Source of the DNA: an uncultured Patescibacteria group bacterium
GTDB taxonomy: Bacteria > Patescibacteriota > Patescibacteriia > UBA2591 > CALHIP01
NCBI GenBank assembly: GCA_938030745.1
Contig: CALHIP010000012.1
Coordinates: forward strand, 1-45,690
DNA: 45,690 nt
Reading direction: 5' to 3'
Position numbers and translations under genes: made by a program. Numbering within the stretch: position 1 is the stretch's first letter; each line of letters starts with the position of its first letter. The notes beneath the pieces were generated by a model that saw only the letters and a list, made by a program, of their open reading frames with translations, was not told the DNA's origin and ran no database searches. This document shows, in pieces, positions 31,950 through 41,668 of the stretch.

Positions 31950-33350
31950 TTATCTTAATTTATCAATTATTTTATAAATATCACCAGCACCCATAATTAA
32001 TAAAACATCATCATCTTGTAAATTTTCTAAAATAAATTTTTTTGTTTCTTTTAAATCTTTAGCATAAATAATTTTTTTACCAGTCCTTTTAATAATCTCT
32101 TTAACAAGATCTTTTGAACTAATATCTTGATCTTTTTTTTCTTCCCTTCCAGCTACACTATAAATCTCTGAAATAATAGCTAAATCTACATCGTCAAAAC
32201 TTTTGACGAATTCGTTAAAAAGTGTTTTCGTCCGATGGTGATGATGTGGTTGAAAAACAACAAAAATTCTTTTTTTAGGATAAAATTCTTTAGCGGCAAC
32301 AATGGTATTTTTAACAGCAGTTGGATGATGGGCATAATCTGAAACAATTTTTAATTTTAAATTTTTAATTTTTAAATCATGAACTTCAAATCTTCGCCAA
32401 ACGCCGGAAAAGTTTTCTAAAACATCTTTAATAATTTTTGGATTAACACCTAAAGCTAAAGCACAAGTTGAGGCAGCTAAAAAATTATAAATATTAAAAA
32501 TTCCAGGGATTTTTGAATTCAAATTATTAATTTTTAATTTTAGATCATAAAAATTTGAGTCAGCAACTAAATCAAATTTTTGAAAACCAGCACCAATTTT
32601 AATATTTTTTGCCATAACATCAGCTGGTTTTTTAATACCATAACTAATAACCTTCCGATGGGGTAAAAGTTTTTTTAATAAATTTTCATCATCAATATTT
32701 AAAATTATTTTGCCATCAATTGGTAATTTATCAATATATTTTTGAAAATGAAAAATAATATCATTAAGATCTTTATAATAATCTAAGTGATCTTGTTCTA
32801 AATTCGTTAAAACAATAATTTTTGGCTTAAGTTTTAACATATGAGCCCGCCATTCACAACCTTCAACAATCAAATATTTACTTTGACCAAAACGAAGGTT
32901 TCCGTAAGAAAAATTTTTTACTAATGAACCGACAATAACAGTTGGATCAAGACCTGCTTTTTCTAAAATTAATCCAATCAAAGCAGTAGTTGTTGTCTTA
33001 CCATGGGTACCGGAAACAGTAATAGTAAAATAATTTTTTGATATTTCACCTAAAAATTCTGGATAAGAAAATTGAGGAATTTTTAATTTTTTTGCTTTTT
33101 CTCTTTCTGGATTATTTTTGGGAACAGCTGGCGAATAAATCACTAAATCAACATCTTTTTTTAAATTTTTCTTTTGATGACCAATAAAAATTTTTGCTCC
33201 TTTCTTTTTTAAATCATTAGTAATTTCTGAGGATACTAAATCAGAACCGGAAACTTTTTTATTTAATAAAATCATCATCTTTGCAATAGCAGAAACGCCA
33301 ATTCCGCCAATACCAATAAAATGAATTTTTTTTATTTTATTTAAATTCAT
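31950..33350 (-). CDS. murC: UDP-N-acetylmuramate--L-alanine ligase
   Basis: 466 residues. The N-terminal UDP-binding domain starts IHFIGIGGIGVSAIAKMM, the ATP-binding loop is SGTHGKTTTTALIG near 112, and the central domain has NLEQDHLDYY. The C-terminal domain contains SDYAHHPTAV and FQPHHHHRT. It adds L-Ala to UDP-MurNAc in the cytoplasm, the first peptide step of peptidoglycan. It follows murG by 7 nt. Confidence 0.96.
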   Translation of the reverse strand: MNLNKIKKIHFIGIGGIGVSAIAKMMILLNKKVSGSDLVSSEITNDLKKKGAKIFIGHQKKNLKKDVDLVIYSPAVPKNNPEREKAKKLKIPQFSYPEFLGEISKNYFTITVSGTHGKTTTTALIGLILEKAGLDPTVIVGSLVKNFSYGNLRFGQSKYLIVEGCEWRAHMLKLKPKIIVLTNLEQDHLDYYKDLNDIIFHFQKYIDKLPIDGKIILNIDDENLLKKLLPHRKVISYGIKKPADVMAKNIKIGAGFQKFDLVADSNFYDLKLKINNLNSKIPGIFNIYNFLAASTCALALGVNPKIIKDVLENFSGVWRRFEVHDLKIKNLKLKIVSDYAHHPTAVKNTIVAAKEFYPKKRIFVVFQPHHHHRTKTLFNEFVKSFDDVDLAIISEIYSVAGREEKKDQDISSKDLVKEIIKRTGKKIIYAKDLKETKKFILENLQDDDVLLIMGAGDIYKIIDKLR

Positions 33351-33357
33351 AAAATCC

Positions 33358-34437
33358 TTAAATTTGACAAATTTTTAGAATTTCTTTAACAATCTTCTCT
33401 TTAGCATCGAAAGGAATAATTTTTTTAATATTCTCTTGAAGTTGATTTTTTAATTTTTCATCAAAGATCAATTTCCTAATTTCATTTAATAATTTTTGAC
33501 TAGTTAATTCTTTTTGATTTAAAACTATAACTGCATTTTTCCCGGCAAAATATTTTGCGTTTGCTTCTTGATGAGAATCTGGAATAGGAATAATAATTGC
33601 TGGTTTACCTAAAACAGCTAATTCAGATAAAACATTCATTCCAGCTCGTGAGATAACTAAATCAGCAACCGCATAGGCATCAGCTATCTCTTCAGTTAAA
33701 AATTCATAAAGATGGTATCGATAATTAATTTCTGATTTCCAATTTCTAATTTCTAATTTTCCTTTTCCAGTAAGATGAATTATCTGACAAAAATCAAGTA
33801 ATTGATCAAGGCTTTGCCAAACTAAATTATTAAGAAAAGCTGCTCCTGTTCCACCACCTAAAATAAAAACAACTGGTAAATTTTTTTCTAAATCAAACCT
33901 TTCTCTTGCTCTCTCCTTATCGCCTTTAAATATAACCTCTCTAACTGGATTGCCAACCAAAACTGTTTTCTTTTTTGGAAAATCATTAAGAGATTTTTCG
34001 AAAGTAACAGTAATTTTTTTAGCAAAAGGAGCTAAAATTTTATTGCTTAGGCTTGGAATAATATCTTGTTGATGAATTAAAGATGGAATTTTTAAAAGCC
34101 AACCAGCTAAAACTACTGGAACAGAAACATAACTACCAGCACTAATAATTATTTGAGGACGAAATTTTATTAACAAAAAAATTGATTGGAAAAAACCTAA
34201 TAAAATAAAAATTGGGTCGATAAAATTTTGCCAAGAAAAATAACGACGAAGCTTGCCAGAAAAAATTTGTTTAAAATGAAAATTATAATCTTTAATCATT
34301 TCTTTTTCTGGCTGACCCTTTTTTGTTCCAATAAAAATAAATTCAGCTTCTGGTTTTTTCTTCTTAATCTCTTCGGCAATAGCTAAAAGAGGAGCAACTG
34401 AACCACCAGTACCACCGCCAACTAAAAATACTTTCAT
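33358..34437 (-). CDS. murG: MurG N-acetylglucosaminyltransferase
   Basis: 359 residues, GT-B fold. The N-terminal GGGTGGSVAPLLAIAEE loop, SAGSYVSVPVVLAGW and HQQDIIPSLSNK (the usual HEQN region) bind lipid I. The C-terminal GGGTGAAFLN and SRAGMNVLSELAVLGKPAIIIP bind UDP-GlcNAc. It makes lipid II at the inner face of the membrane. It lies 10 nt after ftsW. Confidence 0.95.
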   Translation of the reverse strand: MKVFLVGGGTGGSVAPLLAIAEEIKKKKPEAEFIFIGTKKGQPEKEMIKDYNFHFKQIFSGKLRRYFSWQNFIDPIFILLGFFQSIFLLIKFRPQIIISAGSYVSVPVVLAGWLLKIPSLIHQQDIIPSLSNKILAPFAKKITVTFEKSLNDFPKKKTVLVGNPVREVIFKGDKERARERFDLEKNLPVVFILGGGTGAAFLNNLVWQSLDQLLDFCQIIHLTGKGKLEIRNWKSEINYRYHLYEFLTEEIADAYAVADLVISRAGMNVLSELAVLGKPAIIIPIPDSHQEANAKYFAGKNAVIVLNQKELTSQKLLNEIRKLIFDEKLKNQLQENIKKIIPFDAKEKIVKEILKICQI

Positions 34438-34447
34438 AAGTTATAAA

Positions 34448-35542
34448 TTAAGAAATATACTTTGAAATATTAATCAAAAGTCCAAGAGCAGCTAAATTCA
34501 TACTCATTGCACTACCACCATAGCTAATTAAAGGTAAAGGAACACCAGTTAAAGGCAAAATTCCTAACATCGAACCAAGGTGAATAAAAAATTGAAAACC
34601 AAACCAAGAAACAATTCCAACTATTACTAATTGAGAAAATAAATCAGGAGAATTTTTTGCTAGTTTAAGTCCTCGAAAAATAAAAAGAAAAAATAAAAAA
34701 ATAATTAATGTTGCACCAATAAAACCTAATTCTTCGGCAATGATTGAAAAAATTGAATCACTAAAAACCTCAGGTAAATAGAAAAACTTTTGACCGGAAA
34801 GACCTAATCCTCGACCAAAAAGACCGCCTGAACCAATAGCAATTAATGATTGTTGAAGATGATAAGAAATTCCTTTTGGTTCTATTTGTGGATAAAGAAC
34901 TGCTTTCAATCGGTTTTCTAAATAAGGAAATTTTTGGATAAAAAGTGGAAGAAGAAGGCAAATGATTAATAAGAATAAAAACAAATAAATTAAGTTTCCG
35001 CCAGCGACGAAATAGATCGTTAAAGCAATTAAAATTACCATTATTAGCCCACTAAAATTTGGTTGAAGAATAATTAAAAAAGAAATAAAACCTAAAATTA
35101 AAATAAATGGTAAAAAGGTTAAAGAAAAACTTTTTATTTCTTTTTCTTTCTTAACAAAAAAATTAGCTAAAAATAAAATCAGAGCAAATTTTAAAAATTC
35201 AATAGGTTGAAAAGAAAAGAATTTAAAATCAAGCCAGCGACGAACTGGTCCAGCTGTTTTAAAAGGTGGAAGAAAAACAGCAATTAATAAAATTAAAGAA
35301 AAAATAAAAATAAAAGAACTTAATTTTTGCCATGATTTGTAATTAATAAAGAAAAAAAGGAAGAAAAAGATCAAACCAGGAATTAGTCCATTTAAAACTT
35401 GATGTTTAAGATAGTAATAAGGATCTTTAAAATTTTTATAGCCAAGTGGTGCACTAGCTGAATTAAGAAAAATTAAGCCAATAATTAAAAGAAAAAAAAC
35501 AAGAGTAAGAAGAAAATAATCTGGTTGATGAACCTTCTTCAT
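34448..35542 (-). CDS. ftsW: SEDS-family peptidoglycan polymerase FtsW
   Basis: 364 residues with about ten transmembrane helices. SEDS signatures are GPVRRWLDFKFFSFQPIEFLKFALILFLA, LQPNFSGLIMV, the extracellular loop GRGLGLSGQKFFYLPEVFSDSIFSIIAEELGF with the catalytic region, and the final GVPLPLISYGGSAM. It polymerises lipid II glycan strands at division with a PBP2-type transpeptidase. It lies between murD and murG, the normal dcw order. Confidence 0.94.
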   Translation of the reverse strand: MKKVHQPDYFLLTLVFFLLIIGLIFLNSASAPLGYKNFKDPYYYLKHQVLNGLIPGLIFFFLFFFINYKSWQKLSSFIFIFSLILLIAVFLPPFKTAGPVRRWLDFKFFSFQPIEFLKFALILFLANFFVKKEKEIKSFSLTFLPFILILGFISFLIILQPNFSGLIMVILIALTIYFVAGGNLIYLFLFLLIICLLLPLFIQKFPYLENRLKAVLYPQIEPKGISYHLQQSLIAIGSGGLFGRGLGLSGQKFFYLPEVFSDSIFSIIAEELGFIGATLIIFLFFLFIFRGLKLAKNSPDLFSQLVIVGIVSWFGFQFFIHLGSMLGILPLTGVPLPLISYGGSAMSMNLAALGLLINISKYIS

Positions 35543-35544
35543 AT

Positions 35545-36864
35545 TTATTTTATTAATTTAACACATTGAATAAATTGATTAGCACGATCGTAGGCATTCT
35601 TGAAAAGACCAAAGCTAGCACAACCAGGTGAAAGTAAGACAATATCTCCTTGCTGAGCTTCTGCTGTTGCTAATCTGACAGCCTGTTTCATTGTTTTAGC
35701 AAAAATTATTGGTGAATTATAACCACTCATTAATAACTGGCGATGGATTTTTCTTGTTGCCGTCCCAGGTAAAAGAATTACTGCTTTACATTTTTCTTTT
35801 ATTTTTTTAGCCATTTTTAAAAAATCAAGTTTCTTATCAGCTCCACCAGAAATTAAAATAATATTTTTCCTTGAATTAAAAGAATTAAGAGCTAAAATTG
35901 TTGATTGAGGAACAGTCGAAGCGGAATCATTATAATATCTAATACCATTTTTTTCTCCGATAAATTCCAAACGATTAGGTAAACCATGAAAGGTTTTTAT
36001 TGCCTTCTTAACAATTGAAGATGGAATTTTTAAAACTGAAGCAATAGCGGCAGCAGCTAAAATATTTGTTTTGATCATTTTTCCTTTAATCTTTTCATGA
36101 CTTAAGAACTTATAAGGAGGTGATTCCTGAGAAAAATATATAATTTTACTTTTTGCTTCTTTAGCAAATTTTCTAGTTATCGGATCATCAGCGTTTAAAA
36201 TTAAAAAATCTTTTTTTGTTTGCCATTTAAAAATAAGTTTTTTAGATTTTACATATTCATTAAAATTTTTATAACGATCGAGGTGATCAGGAAAAACTGT
36301 TGTAATACAAGCAATATTTGGACTTTTTTTTAAATGGGCCATATCTTCTAATTGCCAAGAAGAAATTTCTAAAATTGCTAATTGATAATTTTTATCTAAA
36401 TAATTCAATGGTGATTGACCAATGTTGCCACCAAAAATAAATTTTTTCTTGGCGGTTCTTAAAATATGAGAGATAAGACTTACAGTCGTTGATTTACCCT
36501 TAGTTCCCGTGACTCCAACAATTTTACCTTTAAATAATCTAAAAAAAATTGAAAGATCACTTTCGATTGGAATTTTGTTTTTTTTAGCAATTTTAAGATA
36601 CTTTGAGTCGCGTGGAACAGCTGGGTTTTTAATTATCAAATCAGCCTGGGCAAAATCCTTTTCTCTATGTTTTCCTAGGACATATTTAACTGGTAGATGT
36701 TTTAATTTATTTAAAGAATCTTTTAACTCTTTTTTTGTTTTTAAATCAGTAACTAAAACATGAGCACCTTTTTTAACTAACCATTTCACCGTTTCAACTC
36801 CACCACCTAACAAACCTAAGCCCATTACCACTACTTTTTTGTTTTTAAGATTTTGAAAATCCAT
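35545..36864 (-). CDS. murD: UDP-N-acetylmuramoylalanine--D-glutamate ligase
   Basis: 439 residues. VVVMGLGLLGGGVETVKWL opens the N-terminal domain. The P-loop is GVTGTKGKSTTVSLI, then LEISSWQLEDM and TTVFPDHLDRY in the central domain, and RYYNDSASTVPQSTILAL with LLSPGCASFGLF in the C-terminal domain. It adds D-Glu to UDP-MurNAc-L-Ala. It is 2 nt upstream of ftsW and 27 nt downstream of mraY. Confidence 0.95.
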   Translation of the reverse strand: MDFQNLKNKKVVVMGLGLLGGGVETVKWLVKKGAHVLVTDLKTKKELKDSLNKLKHLPVKYVLGKHREKDFAQADLIIKNPAVPRDSKYLKIAKKNKIPIESDLSIFFRLFKGKIVGVTGTKGKSTTVSLISHILRTAKKKFIFGGNIGQSPLNYLDKNYQLAILEISSWQLEDMAHLKKSPNIACITTVFPDHLDRYKNFNEYVKSKKLIFKWQTKKDFLILNADDPITRKFAKEAKSKIIYFSQESPPYKFLSHEKIKGKMIKTNILAAAAIASVLKIPSSIVKKAIKTFHGLPNRLEFIGEKNGIRYYNDSASTVPQSTILALNSFNSRKNIILISGGADKKLDFLKMAKKIKEKCKAVILLPGTATRKIHRQLLMSGYNSPIIFAKTMKQAVRLATAEAQQGDIVLLSPGCASFGLFKNAYDRANQFIQCVKLIK

Positions 36865-36891
36865 TTTAAAGTATAATTTTATCTTTTTCTT

Positions 36892-37941
36892 TTAAATAAA
36901 TAGTTTTTCAATCAGAAAGATCATTAAGCCAAAAGCAGCTGAAAGGCCACCAATCAACCAAAAACGCATCACAATTTTTGGTTCTTCTAATCCTTTTGCT
37001 TCAAAATGATGATGGAGTGGTGTAGAAAGAAAAATTTTGCGATGGAAAATTTTTTTAGAAATAATTTGAATAATAACTGAGAGAGATTCTATCACAAATG
37101 GAAAACAAATAATTGGTAATAAAATAACAGTGTTTGTCAGCATCGCCATCACTCCTAAGGTTACACCCAATCCCATTGCTCCTGTATCTCCCATAAAAAA
37201 TTTTGCCGGATAGATATTGTGCCACAAAAAAGCAATTAAAGCACCAACAATTACACCAGAAAAAGCAGCTAAATTTGTTTTTCCTTGAAGAAAAGCAATA
37301 ACTCCATAACTGACAAAAGCAATTAGTAAAAGCCCGCCAGCCAAACCATCAAGGCCATCAGTTTCATTAACAGAAAAAGCAGTAGCAACAATAACAAAAA
37401 TAAAAAGTGGAACATACCACCAACCAATTTCAAAATCACCAAGAAAAGGAATATGAATGATACTCCATTCTAATTTCCAGAAAAACCACCAGGCACCGAT
37501 AATCGCAATTAAAGTATAAAGAATTAAACGTTCGCGAATTTTAAGACCACCTCTACCTAATTCACCTTTTCTAATATCGACTAAATCATCAATTAAACCA
37601 ATGATAGCTGAACCAATTAAAACGCCTAAAGGTAAAAATGTTTCTTTTCGGACCAAAAAATTTAAAATTTTAAAAATCTCATGGCCAGTAATTTGCCAAA
37701 GAAAAAAAATAGCTAAAATTAAAAAAAGAGTTGTCAACCAAACAAGTAAACCACCCATTGTTGGTGTTCCCTCTTTTTTCTTATGAATTTGAGTATAAAT
37801 AGGAGTAGTTCCATTATTTCTGATTTTTTTACCTAATTTATATTTATAAAGAAAACGAACTAAAAATGGCAACCAACTAATAGCTAAAAGAAAAGAAATA
37901 ATAGTAAGAAAAATAATTTTGATGATAGCAAGCAGTTCCAT
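36892..37941 (-). CDS. mraY: Phospho-N-acetylmuramoyl-pentapeptide-transferase
   Basis: 349 residues with about ten transmembrane helices. Active-site loops are IGLIDDLVDIRKGELG (Asp-Asp), NETDGLDGLAGG, FMGDTGAMGLG and PLHHHFEAKG, all diagnostic of MraY. It transfers phospho-MurNAc-pentapeptide to undecaprenyl phosphate, making lipid I. It follows gap by 15 nt. The usual upstream partners murE and murF are absent here. Confidence 0.95.
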   Translation of the reverse strand: MELLAIIKIIFLTIISFLLAISWLPFLVRFLYKYKLGKKIRNNGTTPIYTQIHKKKEGTPTMGGLLVWLTTLFLILAIFFLWQITGHEIFKILNFLVRKETFLPLGVLIGSAIIGLIDDLVDIRKGELGRGGLKIRERLILYTLIAIIGAWWFFWKLEWSIIHIPFLGDFEIGWWYVPLFIFVIVATAFSVNETDGLDGLAGGLLLIAFVSYGVIAFLQGKTNLAAFSGVIVGALIAFLWHNIYPAKFFMGDTGAMGLGVTLGVMAMLTNTVILLPIICFPFVIESLSVIIQIISKKIFHRKIFLSTPLHHHFEAKGLEEPKIVMRFWLIGGLSAAFGLMIFLIEKLFI

Positions 37942-37956
37942 ATCGCTAATTAATCG

Positions 37957-38955
37957 TTATATTTTTGAAGCAATATATTCGGTCATCTCAACTAAACGAC
38001 AAGCATAGCCCCATTCATTATCATACCAGGCAACAACTTTTATTAAATCATCAATAACCATTGTTAAAGAAAGATCGATAATAGCCGAATGAGAATTTCC
38101 TTTTAAATCAGTTGAAACAACTGGTTCATCGGTTACTTCTAAAATTCCTTTTAATCTTCCTTGAGATTCTTTTTTAAATAAATCATTTAATTCTTCTTTG
38201 CTTGTCTTTTTTTCAACCTGACAGATAAAATCTAAAAGACTAACAGTTGGAGTTGGTACTCTTAATGAAATTCCATCCAATTTTCCTTTCATTTCTGGTA
38301 TAACTTGAGAAATTGATTTTGCTGCACCTGTTGAAGTTGGAATAATTGAAAGAAGAGCTGCTCTGGCTCTCCTTAAATCTTTATGGGGAAGATCTAACAA
38401 TCTTTGGTCATTAGTATAAGCATGAGTAGTGGTAAAAAATCCTTTTTTGATTCCAAAATTTTCATAAATAATCTTAACAATTGGTGCTAGACAATTAGTA
38501 GTACAAGAAGAATTAGAAATAATCAGATCTTTTTTTGGATCAAATTTTTCTTCATTAACACCTAAAATATAAGTTGGAATTTCTGGATCTTTTGGTGGAG
38601 CAGAAATAATAACTCTTTTTGCGCCTGCTTTCAAGTGTTTTTTTGCTCCTTCTTTATCAGTAAAAACACCTGAAGATTCTATCACAATGTCAATTTTTAA
38701 TTCTTGCCAAGGTAAATTAATCGGATCTTTTTCAGCAAAAACTCTAATCTTTTTGCCATTAATAATCAAATTTTCTTCATCAAAACTAACCTCTTTTTCA
38801 TATTTTCCATAAAGAGAATCATACTTTAAAAGATGAGCTAAAGTTTTTGTGTCAGTTAAATCATTAATTGCAACAATGTCAAGACCTTTTTCTAAAGCAA
38901 TTTTAAATGTTGGTCGGCCAATCCGACCGAAACCATTGATTGCTATTTTTACCAT
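37957..38955 (-). CDS. gap: Glyceraldehyde-3-phosphate dehydrogenase, type I
   Basis: 332 residues. The NAD-binding motif INGFGRIGR is at the start, the catalytic Cys is in SNSSCTTNCLAP near residue 150, and the rest of the family signature includes THAYTNDQRLLD, PTSTGAAKS and WYDNEWGYACRLVEM. It oxidises GAP to 1,3-bisphosphoglycerate. Its place between translation genes and mraY, near the cyclic-diphosphoglycerate synthetase-like gene, puts a central glycolytic step under the same promoter as ribosomal S2. Confidence 0.96.
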   Translation of the reverse strand: MVKIAINGFGRIGRPTFKIALEKGLDIVAINDLTDTKTLAHLLKYDSLYGKYEKEVSFDEENLIINGKKIRVFAEKDPINLPWQELKIDIVIESSGVFTDKEGAKKHLKAGAKRVIISAPPKDPEIPTYILGVNEEKFDPKKDLIISNSSCTTNCLAPIVKIIYENFGIKKGFFTTTHAYTNDQRLLDLPHKDLRRARAALLSIIPTSTGAAKSISQVIPEMKGKLDGISLRVPTPTVSLLDFICQVEKKTSKEELNDLFKKESQGRLKGILEVTDEPVVSTDLKGNSHSAIIDLSLTMVIDDLIKVVAWYDNEWGYACRLVEMTEYIASKI

Positions 38956-38959
38956 AATT

Positions 38960-39760
38960 TTAAGTTTTAATTTTTAATTCTTTTAATGGTACTTTTATAA
39001 TTGTATCTTCATCTATTTTTAAATCAACTGTTTCTTCTAAAATATGCCAACCAACAACCTCGCCTGATTTGTCTTTTGTTTCAACTTTTGTGCCAATCGA
39101 AGGAAATGATTTTGTTAATTCTTTATAAAGATCTATTTCAAAAGAAAGACAACATTTAAGTCGACCACAAGGACCAGAAAGTCGATCTATCCCTCGATGG
39201 GTAAGTTGCTGTTCTTCTATCAGATCGGTAGAAACCCCACCCAAAATCTTAAGAAAAGAAAGACAACAAAGCCTTCTTCCGCAAGGACCGATACCAGAAA
39301 AAATTCTCATCTCTTCTCGAGGATTGATTTGGTGAAGCCGAATTGAACGATGAAATTCTTGAGAGAGTTTTTTTACTAATTCTCTAAAATCAACTCTTTT
39401 TGGAGAAATAAAAGCAAAAACAATTTGACCACCATCAAGAGAAAGATGAGCATCAACTAATTTCATTGGTAAAGAAGAATCTTTAACAATTTCGATTGCC
39501 CTCTTTAAAAACTCATTTTTTCTTTTTTCTTTTCTTTCCATTTTTTTGAGGTCTTCTTTAGTTGCTTTTCTAAGAATAATAACTTTTTCATTCCTTTTAT
39601 CTTTATCTGGTTTTTCTAAAAGATTGATAATTTTAGCTAAATCAGTATGAGAATCAATTCTGACAACAAGGTCCTCTCCAATTTTATATTGAGTTTTTTT
39701 ATTCTTTGTTTCAGCTTCAAAAATTTTATCCCAATGAGCAATTTTTAGTTGGATGATCAT
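38960..39760 (-). CDS. PSP1/RicT-like (YaaT) protein
   Basis: 266 residues. The PSP1 core includes DAHLSLDGGQIVFAFIS and RVDFRELVKKLSQEFHRSIRLHQI, followed by two cysteine clusters, GIGPCGRRLCC and SGPCGRLKCCLSFE, which in RicT coordinate an Fe-S cluster. B. subtilis RicT (YaaT) is part of the Y complex that modulates RNase Y and other targets. The function in this organism is inferred. The start overlaps tsf by 4 nt, so it is coupled to it. Confidence 0.88.
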   Translation of the reverse strand: MIIQLKIAHWDKIFEAETKNKKTQYKIGEDLVVRIDSHTDLAKIINLLEKPDKDKRNEKVIILRKATKEDLKKMERKEKRKNEFLKRAIEIVKDSSLPMKLVDAHLSLDGGQIVFAFISPKRVDFRELVKKLSQEFHRSIRLHQINPREEMRIFSGIGPCGRRLCCLSFLKILGGVSTDLIEEQQLTHRGIDRLSGPCGRLKCCLSFEIDLYKELTKSFPSIGTKVETKDKSGEVVGWHILEETVDLKIDEDTIIKVPLKELKIKT

Positions 39761-40338
39761 ATTTCAAATCTGATAAATCTTTTTACTTGAATATTTTCTC
39801 TCAATTTAGTAATTTTTGATTGGATTAAATCTTCAATTTTGATATTTTGATCTTTAATAAATGGTTGTTTTAAAAGACAAACATTTTCATAAAATTTTTC
39901 TAATTTCCCTTCAATAATTTTTTCTATAATATGAGGTGGTTTTTTCTCTTGAGCCATTTCTTTTCGGTAAATCTCTTTTTCTTTTTCTAAAACCTCTTCT
40001 GGAATATCTTCAGGCTTTAAATATAAAGGATTTGTTGCTGCTACCTGCATAGCTAAATCATGAGCTAAATCCTTAAATTCTTGGTTGCGAGCGACAAAAT
40101 CTGTTTCACAATGAAGTTCTACTAAGGCAGCAATTTTTTCATTAGAATGAATATAAAAACCAATCACTCCAGCCTTTGTTTCTCTATTAGATTTAGTTTC
40201 AACAATTTTTTTTCCTTTTTTTCTTAAAATCTCAATTGCTTTTTCTAAATCACCTTTTGCTTCTTCTAAAGCCTTCTGACAATCAACAAAGCCAGCACCA
40301 GTTTTTTCTCGGAGTTTTTTAATAAGTTCAATGTTCAT
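39757..40338 (-). CDS. tsf: Elongation factor Ts
   Basis: 193 residues. The N-terminal UBA-like domain is MNIELIKKLREKTGAGFVDCQKALEEA, followed by KAIEILRKKG. The core contains ALVELHCETDFVARNQEF and the helix AMQVAATNPLYL. It is much shorter than the E. coli protein (283 residues): only one core subdomain and a short C-terminal part remain. It recycles EF-Tu by releasing GDP. It is in the rpsB cluster but separated from rpsB by one gene. Confidence 0.95.
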   Translation of the reverse strand: MNIELIKKLREKTGAGFVDCQKALEEAKGDLEKAIEILRKKGKKIVETKSNRETKAGVIGFYIHSNEKIAALVELHCETDFVARNQEFKDLAHDLAMQVAATNPLYLKPEDIPEEVLEKEKEIYRKEMAQEKKPPHIIEKIIEGKLEKFYENVCLLKQPFIKDQNIKIEDLIQSKITKLRENIQVKRFIRFEI

Positions 40339-40346
40339 AAAATTAT

Positions 40347-41663
40347 TTAAAAAGGCAGATTTTCTTTAATAAGCTTAATAGTTGATTTATCAAATTCATT
40401 TTTTACTCTAACAATTGGTTTATTAGATTTAATTAAAAAATTAAGATTAGCTGAAGTAACAGCTAAAACTGAATCACATTTTGCTCGATTAATTGTTTTT
40501 TCTAAATCATTAATCTGTTTTTTGCTATAACCCATTGTTGGAATAACTTGAAGATATGGATATTTTTCTAAAGTTTTTTTAATCTCGCCTATTGCTACTT
40601 TTTGAGGTTCAATAATTTTTTTGGCTTTAAATTTCTTAGCTAAGAAAATTCCATAACTTTTTGCTTCGCCATGAGTTACTGTTGGCGCATCTTCAACGAT
40701 AAGAATTGTTTTTCCTTTTATTAATTCAGGTTGAGAAACTGTTGAAAGAGATTTGGCTTTAATAATCTTTGCTTTTTTATTAAATAACCGAATATTTTGA
40801 ATTATTTTTTTGATTGATTCTTTTGGAGCGGTTCCAGTTTTTGAAATAATAATTAAGTCACTTAATAAAAGATTAATTACACTTGGCCAATATGAAATTT
40901 CATCGCCAACCCGATGCGGATCAGCAACTGTAATATAAAAATCTGCTTTAATAAAAGAAAAATCATTGTTACCACCATCCCACAAAATAATTTCTGAATC
41001 TTTTTCTGCTTCTCTTAAAATTTTTTGATAATCAACACCAGCATAGATTGAAGCACCAATTTCTAAATATGGTTCGTATTCTTCTCTTTCCTCAATTGTC
41101 GCTCGATATTTTTCCAAATCACTGAAATTAGAAAATTTCTGGATTTCTTGAATTTTTAAATTCGGATCATATGGCATCGGATGACGGATAGCATTAATTT
41201 TATAACCCTTTTCTTTTAAAATTTTTAAAATTGTTTTTGAAACCATTGATTTACCAGCTCCAGTTCTGGTAGCACAAATAGCAATAACTTTTCTTTTTGA
41301 TTTTAGCATCGTCTGATTTGGTCCTAACAATCTTAAACTAGCTCCAGCTGCCATTGCAGAAGAAGCAAGATTCATTAAATATTGATAAGAAACATCAGAA
41401 TAAGAAAAAACAATTTCATCAACTTTGAATTTTTTAATTAGTTTAACTAAATCTTTTTCTGGATAAATAGGAATACCTTTTGGATAAAATTTGCCAGCTA
41501 AAGAAGCAGGATATTTTCTTTTTTCAATCCCTGGAATTTGAGCACCGGTAAAGCAAACAACTCGATATTCAGGATTATCTTTAAAATAAATCAAGAAATT
41601 ATGGAAATCCCTTCCTGCTGCACCAACAATAATTACTTTTTTAATTTTTTTAATCTTCTCCAT
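40347..41663 (-). CDS. Cyclic 2,3-diphosphoglycerate synthetase-like NTPase
   Basis: 438 residues. The N-terminal Rossmann-like domain starts VIIVGAAGRDFHNFLIYFKDN and contains GIPIYPEKDLVKLIKKF and FSYSDVSYQYLMN. The central P-loop is ATRTGAGKSMVSKTIL near 150, and the downstream half has LWDGGNNDFSF, VADPHRVGDEISYWP and ISKTGTAPKES. This is the family of archaeal cyclic 2,3-diphosphoglycerate synthetase. Whether CPR members make that compound is not established. Its place between rpsB and tsf, upstream of gap, is notable. Confidence 0.8.
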   Translation of the reverse strand: MEKIKKIKKVIIVGAAGRDFHNFLIYFKDNPEYRVVCFTGAQIPGIEKRKYPASLAGKFYPKGIPIYPEKDLVKLIKKFKVDEIVFSYSDVSYQYLMNLASSAMAAGASLRLLGPNQTMLKSKRKVIAICATRTGAGKSMVSKTILKILKEKGYKINAIRHPMPYDPNLKIQEIQKFSNFSDLEKYRATIEEREEYEPYLEIGASIYAGVDYQKILREAEKDSEIILWDGGNNDFSFIKADFYITVADPHRVGDEISYWPSVINLLLSDLIIISKTGTAPKESIKKIIQNIRLFNKKAKIIKAKSLSTVSQPELIKGKTILIVEDAPTVTHGEAKSYGIFLAKKFKAKKIIEPQKVAIGEIKKTLEKYPYLQVIPTMGYSKKQINDLEKTINRAKCDSVLAVTSANLNFLIKSNKPIVRVKNEFDKSTIKLIKENLPF

Positions 41664-41668
41664 AATTT

